Shown piece by piece: positions 33,980-41,954 of a stretch of 64,000 nt of DNA. The stretch comes from Zunongwangia mangrovi. GTDB taxonomy: Bacteria > Bacteroidota > Bacteroidia > Flavobacteriales > Flavobacteriaceae. The stretch lies in the NCBI RefSeq assembly GCF_900112105.1, contig NZ_FOKV01000002.1:124001-188000 (forward strand). Reading direction: 5' to 3'. The notes beneath the pieces are model-generated. The model had not been told where the DNA came from. It did not search any database and was given only the letters and a program-made list of their open reading frames with translations. Numbering within the stretch: the stretch's first letter is position 1; every line of letters starts with the position of its first letter. The position numbers and the translations under genes were made by a program.

Positions 33980-36919
33980 TTAATAATCGATAGCATCGTA
34001 AATTACCTGCTGAATTTTAGTTCGAATATCTTCGTGTATTAGCTTTCTATTTGTAGAATCTGGATACACTCTATTCGATAAAAATATATAAACCAATTCT
34101 TCTTCAGGATCTGCCCAGGCAAAGGTTCCGGTAAAACCACTATGTCCAAAACTGCTTTTAGAAGCACATGAACATGCCGGGCCGCTGCCTCTTATCTGAG
34201 GTTTGTCGAAACCTACTCCACGCCTTACATTTTCTTCACAATAATAGCAGGTATTAAACTTATCTATCGTAGCAGGTTTTAAGAATTTTTCGTTTCCATA
34301 GCTACCGCCCTGTAAATAGGCCTGCATAATTTTGGCCACATCGTTGGCGTTACTAAACAATCCTGCATGACCACCAATACCACCCTGCATGGCTGCTCCC
34401 TGGTCGTGAACATAACCATGCACTAATTGTCCTCGCCATAATTTATCATTTTCTGTAGGGATTATTTCATCTGCAGGAAACCTGGTGAGTGGCAAATAGC
34501 CGGTAAAATTTGCGCCTAAAGATCTATAAAATCGATCCTGGGTAAGACTATTCAAATTAGTTTTATAGTACCCCTCTAAATAATATTTCAGAATATAAAA
34601 AGGCAGGTCACTGTATTTATATTCCTTTCTGCGATTAAGATCACTTTTAGCAATAATATCTACGATGGTATCCTGCATATCTTTCCTAATAAACATTTTC
34701 TCAGCTACCTGAGTATTAAAACGTTCATCTGCAGATTCGTGATAATATAAAGTTGAAGGTCTTTTGGTAACGGCGTCTATCGTTGGTACGTAAAACGGAA
34801 TCCAGGCTTTTAAACGTGCATAATGCATAAGCATATCCTGAAGCCTGATATTCTCTTTGTTAGTTCCTTTAAAAACAGGCATCATTTCGCCCAATTTCGT
34901 ATCAAAATCTATGATCCCGTCTTCTACCTGCTGCATAACCAACGGGAGCGTCGCTAGTATTTTGGTTAAAGAAGCCAAATCGTAAACCGAAGTATCACTC
35001 ACCGGCTTTAAATGCTGGTAAGTATGAAATCCAAAATTCTTACTATAAATCACTTTACCTTTTCTCGCCACTAAAACCTGCGCTCCGGGAGTCATTTTTT
35101 TGGCTATAGAATAGTTAACGATAGAATCTATTTTCTTCAATTTAAAAGAATTCATCCCTACCGTTTCTGGTGCACCATAACTTAAACGATCTATAGCTTT
35201 GGTTTCATAACCTGTACCCTCAGGAAATTCTATTCCCGTACTTACTGGTAATTTCCCCTTTGCTTCTATAGCACCAAAGATCACCTGAGCGGCTTTTTGC
35301 TGCGCTACTTCACTATTTTGGTAAGCCATTAAAATACTTTGGATATTCGTTGTACTACGAATATCTAAAAGTGAGTACGGACTTGTAAAGACCGATAAAA
35401 GGGTGTTATTTTCTCTGGAAATCTCATGCAACCATAATAGGTCTTTACGACTAAATCGATATGATTTCCATGGGTTGTCGTTACTTTTATGAAAACCAAC
35501 AATCACATAATTATATTCCTTTAGTTTATATAAAAGATCGGGTAATTTTTCTGCGGAAATATGATCTACTTGCGCATATTTCTTTAATTGCTGAAGAAAA
35601 GCCGTGCCATCATCATCGCCCAACTCAACATAAGCGATCTGTTGCTTTTCGAGATTTTTGATGGGCACCATTCCTTTATTATTTCTAATTAAGGTCATAG
35701 CATGCTCCATCAATTGCTCGTGTAAAGCATCGTCACGAACACTATTTAATTCTTCAAATAGAAATTGTTCTTCTACCGGTTTGTAATGATGTAAACCTGC
35801 TTTATACTTTGCTTTCAAGATCTTTTTTACTGAATGAGCCAAACGATCTTCTGTAATTTCACCTGAAAGATAAGCCGACTTCAGTTTATCTATCGATTTT
35901 GGAACATCTTCAGAAATTAATAGGATATCATTTCCTGCTCTAAAAGCTGCCAAATCGATTTCGCCGGGTTCATCGTAATTGGATGCTCCACGCATATTTA
36001 AAGCATCGGTAAAAATTAATCCTTTAAATTGTAGATTTTCGCGTAACATTTCTGTTACCACTTTTTTAGAAAGTGATGTTGGCCTGCCTTCCTGAGTTCC
36101 TAATGCAGGAACATTTAAATGGGCAACCATCACACTGCTAAGACTATCTTTAATCAGCTCTCGGTAAGGATATAATTCTACTCCTTCTATTCGTTCTTTT
36201 GGAAAATTTACTGATGGTAAAGTTTTATGTGAATCCTGATCTGTATCGCCATGTCCCGGGAAATGTTTCGCGCTGGAAAGAATTCCCTCGCGATGCATCC
36301 CATGCATAAAAGCAAGTGCTTTTTCGGTTACATTTATTTTATTTTCGCCAAACGAACGATTCCCGATTATTGGGTTAAGCGGATTGGTATTTATATCTAC
36401 TACCGGAGCAAAATTAATATGAATTCCCAGTCGCTTTGTATGCCTGGAAATCGCAGCACCGGCTTCTTCAATTAATTTATTATCCTGAATAGCACCCAAT
36501 GTCATATTCCACGGAAGCGCAAAAGTAGAATCAAGCCGCATTGCCAAACCCCATTCAGCATCCATTCCTACTAAAAGCGGTGTATTGCTTAGTTCCTGAA
36601 ATTCGTTAGTGATTCTGGCTTCTCTCTCTGGCCCACCTTTCGAAAAAATCACACCACCAATATGATTTTCTGAAATTAAGTCTCTTACTTTTTGAATTCC
36701 AGCTTCGCTCCCATTAGAGAAAACATCGACCATAAAGAGCTGGCCTAATTTTTCTTCTAAAGTAAAATTAGAATATAAACTATCGACCCATTTCTTTTGA
36801 GCAATGCTATCACTGGCAAGCAAAGGATCTGGTGTGATCGCTTGCTGTGCAGATAAATTAGAAATGAATAATAGTAAAAATGCTAGTGAAAATAACCTAA
36901 AACTGGCGCTACACATCAT
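33980..36919 (-). CDS. GH3 beta-N-acetylhexosaminidase fused to beta-lactamase-family hydrolase
   Basis: A 979-residue exported protein with a signal peptide ending LSAQQ (about residue 25). The first half is a NagZ-type GH3 domain: KHFPGHGDTDQDSH at 218-231 (acid/base His) and FTDALNMRG with nucleophile Asp305. A GH3 C-terminal-like linker covers about 400-570. The second half is a class C beta-lactamase/serine-hydrolase domain: SLTK at 650-653, a Tyr-Ser-Asp motif and HSGFTG near the end. Location outside the cytoplasm and the domain pair suggest it trims GlcNAc and peptides of peptidoglycan. The ATG overlaps the previous stop by one base (TAATG). Confidence 0.9.
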   Translation of the reverse strand: MMCSASFRLFSLAFLLLFISNLSAQQAITPDPLLASDSIAQKKWVDSLYSNFTLEEKLGQLFMVDVFSNGSEAGIQKVRDLISENHIGGVIFSKGGPEREARITNEFQELSNTPLLVGMDAEWGLAMRLDSTFALPWNMTLGAIQDNKLIEEAGAAISRHTKRLGIHINFAPVVDINTNPLNPIIGNRSFGENKINVTEKALAFMHGMHREGILSSAKHFPGHGDTDQDSHKTLPSVNFPKERIEGVELYPYRELIKDSLSSVMVAHLNVPALGTQEGRPTSLSKKVVTEMLRENLQFKGLIFTDALNMRGASNYDEPGEIDLAAFRAGNDILLISEDVPKSIDKLKSAYLSGEITEDRLAHSVKKILKAKYKAGLHHYKPVEEQFLFEELNSVRDDALHEQLMEHAMTLIRNNKGMVPIKNLEKQQIAYVELGDDDGTAFLQQLKKYAQVDHISAEKLPDLLYKLKEYNYVIVGFHKSNDNPWKSYRFSRKDLLWLHEISRENNTLLSVFTSPYSLLDIRSTTNIQSILMAYQNSEVAQQKAAQVIFGAIEAKGKLPVSTGIEFPEGTGYETKAIDRLSYGAPETVGMNSFKLKKIDSIVNYSIAKKMTPGAQVLVARKGKVIYSKNFGFHTYQHLKPVSDTSVYDLASLTKILATLPLVMQQVEDGIIDFDTKLGEMMPVFKGTNKENIRLQDMLMHYARLKAWIPFYVPTIDAVTKRPSTLYYHESADERFNTQVAEKMFIRKDMQDTIVDIIAKSDLNRRKEYKYSDLPFYILKYYLEGYYKTNLNSLTQDRFYRSLGANFTGYLPLTRFPADEIIPTENDKLWRGQLVHGYVHDQGAAMQGGIGGHAGLFSNANDVAKIMQAYLQGGSYGNEKFLKPATIDKFNTCYYCEENVRRGVGFDKPQIRGSGPACSCASKSSFGHSGFTGTFAWADPEEELVYIFLSNRVYPDSTNRKLIHEDIRTKIQQVIYDAIDY

Positions 36920-37404
36920 TAGCTCATAAATCTCTTGTGCCAGCTTTCTGCTGCAGGAACTTCCCAGTCTGAAAGATACTCGGCTTTATTATTCACAAGA
37001 TTATTGAAAACAATGGTTTTGGGAGAAACCGACTTATTTTTGGCTAATTTTCTAAAATCTGTTAAAGGTTTATAAGCCACAAATTCACCTTGTTTAAAAG
37101 AGACGTTCATCTTATCTAAAAGATCAACATTATACTCTTTTTCAAGCGTTTGAATAAAATGAACTGAAGCATCAATTGAACATCCGGAAGCTGCATTAAC
37201 TTCCTGATTAAGGCCTATAGTGATGAACCTTTTATATTTTATCTCGTAACCCGCCTGAAGATTGGCACCATGTACCGTCCATTGGGTTAAAAACTCGTCT
37301 AATTTCTGTTTGATCTCAACTAATTCTTCCTCTGTAAAAGATCGATTAGATTGATAGATCCAAACACGTGAACTATCTGGTAAGGATTCGAAAGGTACTA
37401 ACAT
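36919..37404 (-). CDS. Conserved hypothetical protein
   Basis: A 161-residue cytosolic protein. Conserved-looking blocks are SRVWIYQSNRSFTEEELVEI (11-30), FLTQWTVHGANLQAGYEI, YKRFITIGLNQ and ASGCSIDASVHFIQ. There is no P-loop, although relatives are sometimes labelled ABC transporter ATPases; nothing here supports that. The single invariant-looking cysteine in SGCSIDAS and the Trp/His in QWTVHG could be functional. It lies between the CCG Fe-S protein and the GH3 fusion in the same operon. Function unknown. Confidence 0.82.
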   Translation of the reverse strand: MLVPFESLPDSSRVWIYQSNRSFTEEELVEIKQKLDEFLTQWTVHGANLQAGYEIKYKRFITIGLNQEVNAASGCSIDASVHFIQTLEKEYNVDLLDKMNVSFKQGEFVAYKPLTDFRKLAKNKSVSPKTIVFNNLVNNKAEYLSDWEVPAAESWHKRFMS

Positions 37405-37518
37405 ATCGTGGTGATAATTTTATTATTTAAAGCGTATTTATATAAAACATAGTCGCAAAAAAACTGCCAAATTTCATACAAAATTAGCTTTATCGGATTT
37501 TATTTTTAAGTATCTGAA

Positions 37519-38310
37519 TTAAAGATCGTTGGCGTTAGCGATCATTTCTGCAACATCCATTACAGCGACGCTATCTTCTTTTTCTTTGCTTTTAACACCG
37601 TCTGTCATCATAGTGTTACAAAAAGGACAACCCGCAGCAATAACTTCTGGCTTTGTTTCCATAGCCTGCTCGGTTCTGGCGATGTTTACATCTTTATTTC
37701 CTGGCTCTGGCTCTTTAAACATTTGTGCGCCACCTGCACCGCAACATAAACCATTGCTTTTACATTTGCGCATTTCGATAAGCTCGACCTCCAATTTTTT
37801 TAGAAGATCACGAGGCGCTTCATATTCACCATTCGCTCTTCCTAAGTAACAGGGATCATGAAAAGTGATACGCTTACCTTTAAATTTACCTCCTTCAACT
37901 TTTAATCTGCCTTCATTCAGCAAAGATTTTAAAAATTGAGTGTGGTGCATTACCTGATAATTCCCGCCTAAGGAAGGATATTCGTTTTTGATAGTATTAA
38001 AACAGTGAGGACATGCAGTAACTACTTTTTCGATCTCGTAACCATTTAAAACTTCAATATTCATCGCAGCCTGCATCTGGAATGTAAACTCGTTTCCTGC
38101 TCTTTTTGCAGGATCTCCTGTACAGCTTTCCTCTGTACCCAAAACTGCAAAATCTACTCCTGCTTCATTTAAAAGCTTTACAAAAGCCTTTGTTATTTTT
38201 TTGGCACGATCGTCAAAACTTCCTGCACAGCCAACCCAAAATAGCACTTCAGGTTTTTTGCCTTCAGCCATATATTCTGCCATGGTTGGTACTTTAATCG
38301 CTTCTGCCAT
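37519..38310 (-). CDS. HdrB/GlpC-like CCG-domain Fe-S protein
   Basis: A 263-residue protein with two CCG (cysteine-rich) repeats: WVGCAGSFDDRA ... ACPHCFNTIKNEYP in the first, and FHDPCYLGRANGEYE ... GLCCGAGGAQMF ... GCPFCNTMM in the second. Two such repeats bind the unusual 4Fe-4S centre seen in HdrB and related quinone- or disulfide-linked oxidoreductases. It is 23 bases after a membrane Fe-S protein and is almost certainly its partner. No lactate-utilisation (lutB/C) genes are adjacent. Confidence 0.9.
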   Translation of the reverse strand: MAEAIKVPTMAEYMAEGKKPEVLFWVGCAGSFDDRAKKITKAFVKLLNEAGVDFAVLGTEESCTGDPAKRAGNEFTFQMQAAMNIEVLNGYEIEKVVTACPHCFNTIKNEYPSLGGNYQVMHHTQFLKSLLNEGRLKVEGGKFKGKRITFHDPCYLGRANGEYEAPRDLLKKLEVELIEMRKCKSNGLCCGAGGAQMFKEPEPGNKDVNIARTEQAMETKPEVIAAGCPFCNTMMTDGVKSKEKEDSVAVMDVAEMIANANDL

Positions 38311-38333
38311 AGTCTAAAATTCTATAATTTCAA

Positions 38334-39674
38334 TTAATTTTCTTCGGCCCAGTTTAATCGATCCATTTGATTATAAGGCCATGGAGCACCATTATTTTCA
38401 ATATTAGTTAACGAAACTGCTAACTCATTAGGAGCGGCACTTTGCTCCATAACCAGGTATCTACGCATATCTAAAATAATAGAAAGCGGATCGATACCTA
38501 CCGGGCAGGCTTCTACACAGGCATTACAAGTTGTACATGCCCAAAGCTCTTCCCTTAATATATAGTCATCTAGCAATTGCTTGCCATCATCTTCAAATTT
38601 GCCGCTTTTATTGATATTTTCTCCTACCTCTTCAAGACGATCCCTGGTATCCATCATGATCTTACGTGGAGATAATTTCTTACCGGTTTGATTAGCAGGA
38701 CACTCGGCCGTACAACGTCCACATTCGGTACAGGTGTAAGAATTCAATAACTGAACCTGATTGAGGTCCATCACATCTGAAGCTCCAAATTTTTCTGGTT
38801 CTCCTTCTTCTTCGCCTTCAGCTGGTGCAGCAAAAGGATCGGCATCTGGATCCATCATTAGTGCTACTTCATTTTTAACAGCTTCAAGGTTATCCATCTC
38901 TCCTTTTGGCTTCAACTTAGAAAAATACACGTTAGGAAACGCTAAGAGAATATGTAAATGTTTTGAATAATATAAGTAATTCAGGAAAAATAGGATTCCG
39001 AGAATATGCAACCACCAGGCTGCTCTTTCAATAATGATCAAAGTGCTATTGGAAACACCTTCAAATAGTGGAGCAATAAACTGACTAATAGGAAAACCGC
39101 CAATAATTCCGCCTTCATGTGCATAATGTGGCGCGCCGTTTAGCTGAAGCTGATAATCTGCTGCATTCATTACCAGGAAAAGCGTCATTAAAACCATTTC
39201 AAAATAAAGAATGTAATTGGCGTCATTTTTAGGCCAGCCCTTCAATTCTCTACTTAAAAATCGATAAATATTAAGCACATTTCTTCTTATCCAGAAAATA
39301 ATTACACCAATAAATACCAATAAAGCTAAAACTTCAAAGATTCCAATAAGCGCATTGTAAAATCCGCCCATAAAAGATAGTACGCGATGCGTGCCAAAAA
39401 GACCATCTATGATAATCTCTAGCACTTCGATATTGATGATGATAAAGCCCAAATAAACAATCACGTGAAGAAATCCAGATACCGGTTTTCTAACCATTTT
39501 GCTTTGCCCAAAAGCAATTCTTAAGGTTTTAGACCAGCGCTCTGATGGATTATCTGATCGATCTATGTTTTTACCTAGTTTTATATTTCTAAGCATCCGT
39601 TTGATATTTCTTACAAAAAAAGAAACACCAACAACCAATGCTATTAAAAATACAATTTGTGCTACGATTTGCAT
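38334..39674 (-). CDS. Membrane-anchored 4Fe-4S protein (HdrC/NarI-like)
   Basis: A 446-residue protein. Residues 1-255 hold about six membrane helices with histidines in suitable places for haem b (HVIVYLGF at 70, WWLHILGILFF at 220-230, KHLHI at 239-242), resembling NarI/DsrM-type quinone-reactive modules. An acidic linker (PDADPFAAPAEGEEEGE) leads to two 4Fe-4S motifs: CTECGRCTAECP (Cys315, 318, 321, 325) and CTTCNACVEACP (Cys380, 383, 386, 390). With the CCG protein it would form a two-subunit HdrDE-like quinone oxidoreductase. The soluble electron donor is not visible; ETF is one possibility. Confidence 0.88.
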   Translation of the reverse strand: MQIVAQIVFLIALVVGVSFFVRNIKRMLRNIKLGKNIDRSDNPSERWSKTLRIAFGQSKMVRKPVSGFLHVIVYLGFIIINIEVLEIIIDGLFGTHRVLSFMGGFYNALIGIFEVLALLVFIGVIIFWIRRNVLNIYRFLSRELKGWPKNDANYILYFEMVLMTLFLVMNAADYQLQLNGAPHYAHEGGIIGGFPISQFIAPLFEGVSNSTLIIIERAAWWLHILGILFFLNYLYYSKHLHILLAFPNVYFSKLKPKGEMDNLEAVKNEVALMMDPDADPFAAPAEGEEEGEPEKFGASDVMDLNQVQLLNSYTCTECGRCTAECPANQTGKKLSPRKIMMDTRDRLEEVGENINKSGKFEDDGKQLLDDYILREELWACTTCNACVEACPVGIDPLSIILDMRRYLVMEQSAAPNELAVSLTNIENNGAPWPYNQMDRLNWAEEN

Positions 39675-39681
39675 ACCGCTA

Positions 39682-40632
39682 CTATTTTAAGGAATCCTTG
39701 GGCTCTTCGTAAGACCCAGGATTTTTACCGAAAACAGAGAAATGAACATAACGTTTCGGATTTAGTTTTATATCCTGAAGTAATTCTTCCAGTTGTTTGG
39801 TAGCACGATCTAAATTATTGTAAACTTTATCGTCATTAAGCAGTTTCCCTGCTGTTCCCTCTCCATTATTTAAATTATCTGCAATTCCTCTAAAGTCGGC
39901 TACAACAGTCTCAAGATCATCTGTGATCTGCCCAAGATTAATCGCTTTTAAAGAATCTGAAACCGTTTTAAAGTTTCCAGACATGGTATTTAGATTGTCG
40001 AAAGTCTGATTTAAATTTTCAGCATTCCCTTGAACAATACCTTCTAAAGAACTACTCGTATTCTTTAAGGAACGCATAGTAGCGTTAAGATTCTTAAATG
40101 TATTATTAATATTATCTGTGGTACTATCGTTTAATACATTGTTTATAGATGTAAGCAAAGAATCTGCACTAACCACTGTACGCTCTAATTTTTGCTGAAG
40201 CGGGGTAAGTCTTTCATTCACCAGCTCCATGATCCCTTCTTCTACATTACTTTGCAACGTATCTCCAGTTTTAGCCATTTCGCCGGCTTCATATTCTGGC
40301 ACGATGGCTAAAGATTTCCCTCCAATAATTCCTCCACCATATACCTGGGCGGTACTGTTCTTTGAGAATTCAAAATCTTTCTCTACAGTAAAGGTAACCA
40401 ACAACTGTCCCTGCTGATTTAAAAAGTTTATATCTGTAACCTGACCTACTTTAAGACCATTTATAGTAACCGCAGAAGATGGAGATAATCCTTCAACCTC
40501 GTCGTATACCGCGTAAAAGGTACGACTGGAGTCCAGTAAATTCTTACCTTTTAGAAAGCTATAGCCAAAAATTAATAGTACGATAGCTATAATGGCAAGT
40601 ATAGCGGTTTTAACCTCATTAGAAATTTTCAA
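39682..40632 (-). CDS. MlaD/MCE-domain lipid transport protein
   Basis: A 316-residue protein with one N-terminal membrane anchor (residues 10-28) and a single MCE domain. The domain is marked by YDEVEGLSPSSAVTINGLKVGQV (about 43-65) and GGGIIGGKSLAIVPEY. A long helical tail follows (TSINNVLNDSTTDNINNTFKNL and similar). MCE proteins form hexameric rings that carry phospholipids across the periplasm. No MlaE/MlaF permease-ATPase genes are next to it. It is seven bases from the Fe-S gene and 55 from the amidase gene. Confidence 0.92.
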   Translation of the reverse strand: MKISNEVKTAILAIIAIVLLIFGYSFLKGKNLLDSSRTFYAVYDEVEGLSPSSAVTINGLKVGQVTDINFLNQQGQLLVTFTVEKDFEFSKNSTAQVYGGGIIGGKSLAIVPEYEAGEMAKTGDTLQSNVEEGIMELVNERLTPLQQKLERTVVSADSLLTSINNVLNDSTTDNINNTFKNLNATMRSLKNTSSSLEGIVQGNAENLNQTFDNLNTMSGNFKTVSDSLKAINLGQITDDLETVVADFRGIADNLNNGEGTAGKLLNDDKVYNNLDRATKQLEELLQDIKLNPKRYVHFSVFGKNPGSYEEPKDSLK

Positions 40633-40687
40633 AAGCTAGTAATTTTATTTATGCAAACAAATTTAGGGATAAATATAGAAAAGTATC

Positions 40688-41818
40688 CTAATTGAGATTA
40701 GTTTTTAACGCCTCATTAACTGTAATCTTTTCCCCATTTTTAAAGGCTACGATGTAACTATTTGGATAACCTTTACTAATTGCTTTTTGGTGAACCTTCT
40801 GGATATCAAGGTAACTAGAAGTTTCTCCAAGGTAATATTTGTATAGTTTTCCTTCTTTTTTTCTGAAGACATCCTGCAAACCTTTAAAATTGTAAGATTT
40901 TGTCTCCAATTTTTTAGATCCTGCTGCAAGCTGTACACTAAAAATCACACCTTCGTAATAATCTGCCGGCTTACCATCGATACTTACGCCAGAAGCTGAA
41001 GTGGGAACTTCGGGTTTAGACTGGGCGACACTTTCTAAGGCTGATAGATTTATTTGCTCACCATAACCTAAAATTCCGTCTACAATAGCACTAGCCATTT
41101 TATTTTGTCCAGAGCCACTATTTAAAAATGCTCCTTCACTATTATTGGTTAAGAAACCAACTTCAACCAAAACACTTGGCATATAGGTTTGATGCAAAAC
41201 GATCAAAGCTCCTTCCTTAACTCCCCTGTTTTTACGTCTAAGATCATTTGTAAATTTCTTCTGAATAAGATCTGCTAAAAGAATACTCTGGTTCAAATAT
41301 TCTTCCTGCATCAATGTCATTCCAATAAAAGATTCGGGCGAATTAGGGTCGAAACCATTATAAGTCACCTTATAATCTTCCTCCATATAAATCACCGAGT
41401 TTTCACGCTTGGCGACTTCAAAATTTGTTTCGTTTCTATTTAACCCCAGAACGAAGGTTTCAGTTCCAGAAGCTTGTGAACTATGGGAATTACAATGTAC
41501 TGACACAAAAAGGTCGGCTTCTGCATCGTTAGCGATCTGTCCACGTTCCATCAAAGGAATAAATACATCTGTACTGCGAGTGTAAACTACTTTAATTCCT
41601 CTACGCTCTAGTTCTTTACCAACTTTAAGCACAATGCTTAATGCTATGTCCTTTTCCTTGTATCCATTCCCCATATTACCGGGATCTTTACCACCATGGC
41701 CGGCATCTAAAACCACCACAAAAGGATCTGTAGGTATAGGTTTTTCAGCAGCAAAAAATTGCTGATTACAAACTAAAAAAAAAGATAATACTAAAAGTTG
41801 AAGTACGTTCGTTCTCAT
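40688..41818 (-). CDS. N-acetylmuramoyl-L-alanine amidase with SPOR-like tail
   Basis: A 376-residue exported enzyme with signal peptide ending FFAAE. The Amidase_3 zinc site is visible: VVLDAGHGGKDPG (His), the Glu region IYMEEDY/GFDPNSPE, VSVHCNSHSS (His) and VLVEVGFLTN (catalytic Glu). The last 90 residues (VIFSVQLAAGSKKLETKSYN ... YPNSYIVAFKNGE) look like a SPOR peptidoglycan-binding domain. It cuts the stem peptide from MurNAc during cell separation. It heads the minus-strand run down to bshA and is divergent from lptD. Confidence 0.93.
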   Translation of the reverse strand: MRTNVLQLLVLSFFLVCNQQFFAAEKPIPTDPFVVVLDAGHGGKDPGNMGNGYKEKDIALSIVLKVGKELERRGIKVVYTRSTDVFIPLMERGQIANDAEADLFVSVHCNSHSSQASGTETFVLGLNRNETNFEVAKRENSVIYMEEDYKVTYNGFDPNSPESFIGMTLMQEEYLNQSILLADLIQKKFTNDLRRKNRGVKEGALIVLHQTYMPSVLVEVGFLTNNSEGAFLNSGSGQNKMASAIVDGILGYGEQINLSALESVAQSKPEVPTSASGVSIDGKPADYYEGVIFSVQLAAGSKKLETKSYNFKGLQDVFRKKEGKLYKYYLGETSSYLDIQKVHQKAISKGYPNSYIVAFKNGEKITVNEALKTNLN

Positions 41819-41837
41819 AAATAAGTAACGCTAATTC

Positions 41838-41866
41838 TTGGGTGAATATTTTAATTACTATTTTCG
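41838..41866 (+). promoter_or_regulatory. Predicted promoter of the lptD-ridA unit
   Basis: TTG (41838-41840), 18 bp, TATTTTCG (41859-41866), one mismatch from TAnnTTTG. Transcription would begin near 41873, leaving about 80 bases before the assigned lptD start. Confidence 0.55.
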
Positions 41867-41954
41867 CGCAATCACAAAAGTTAGCTAAAAAAATATATGT
41901 AATTTTGGAAACTCAAAAAGTAAGCCATTCTTTACAAAAATAGTCTTTAAAGCA

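Noticed and set aside
36919-37404. ABC transporter ATPase
   Set aside because: No Walker A, Walker B or signature motif is present.
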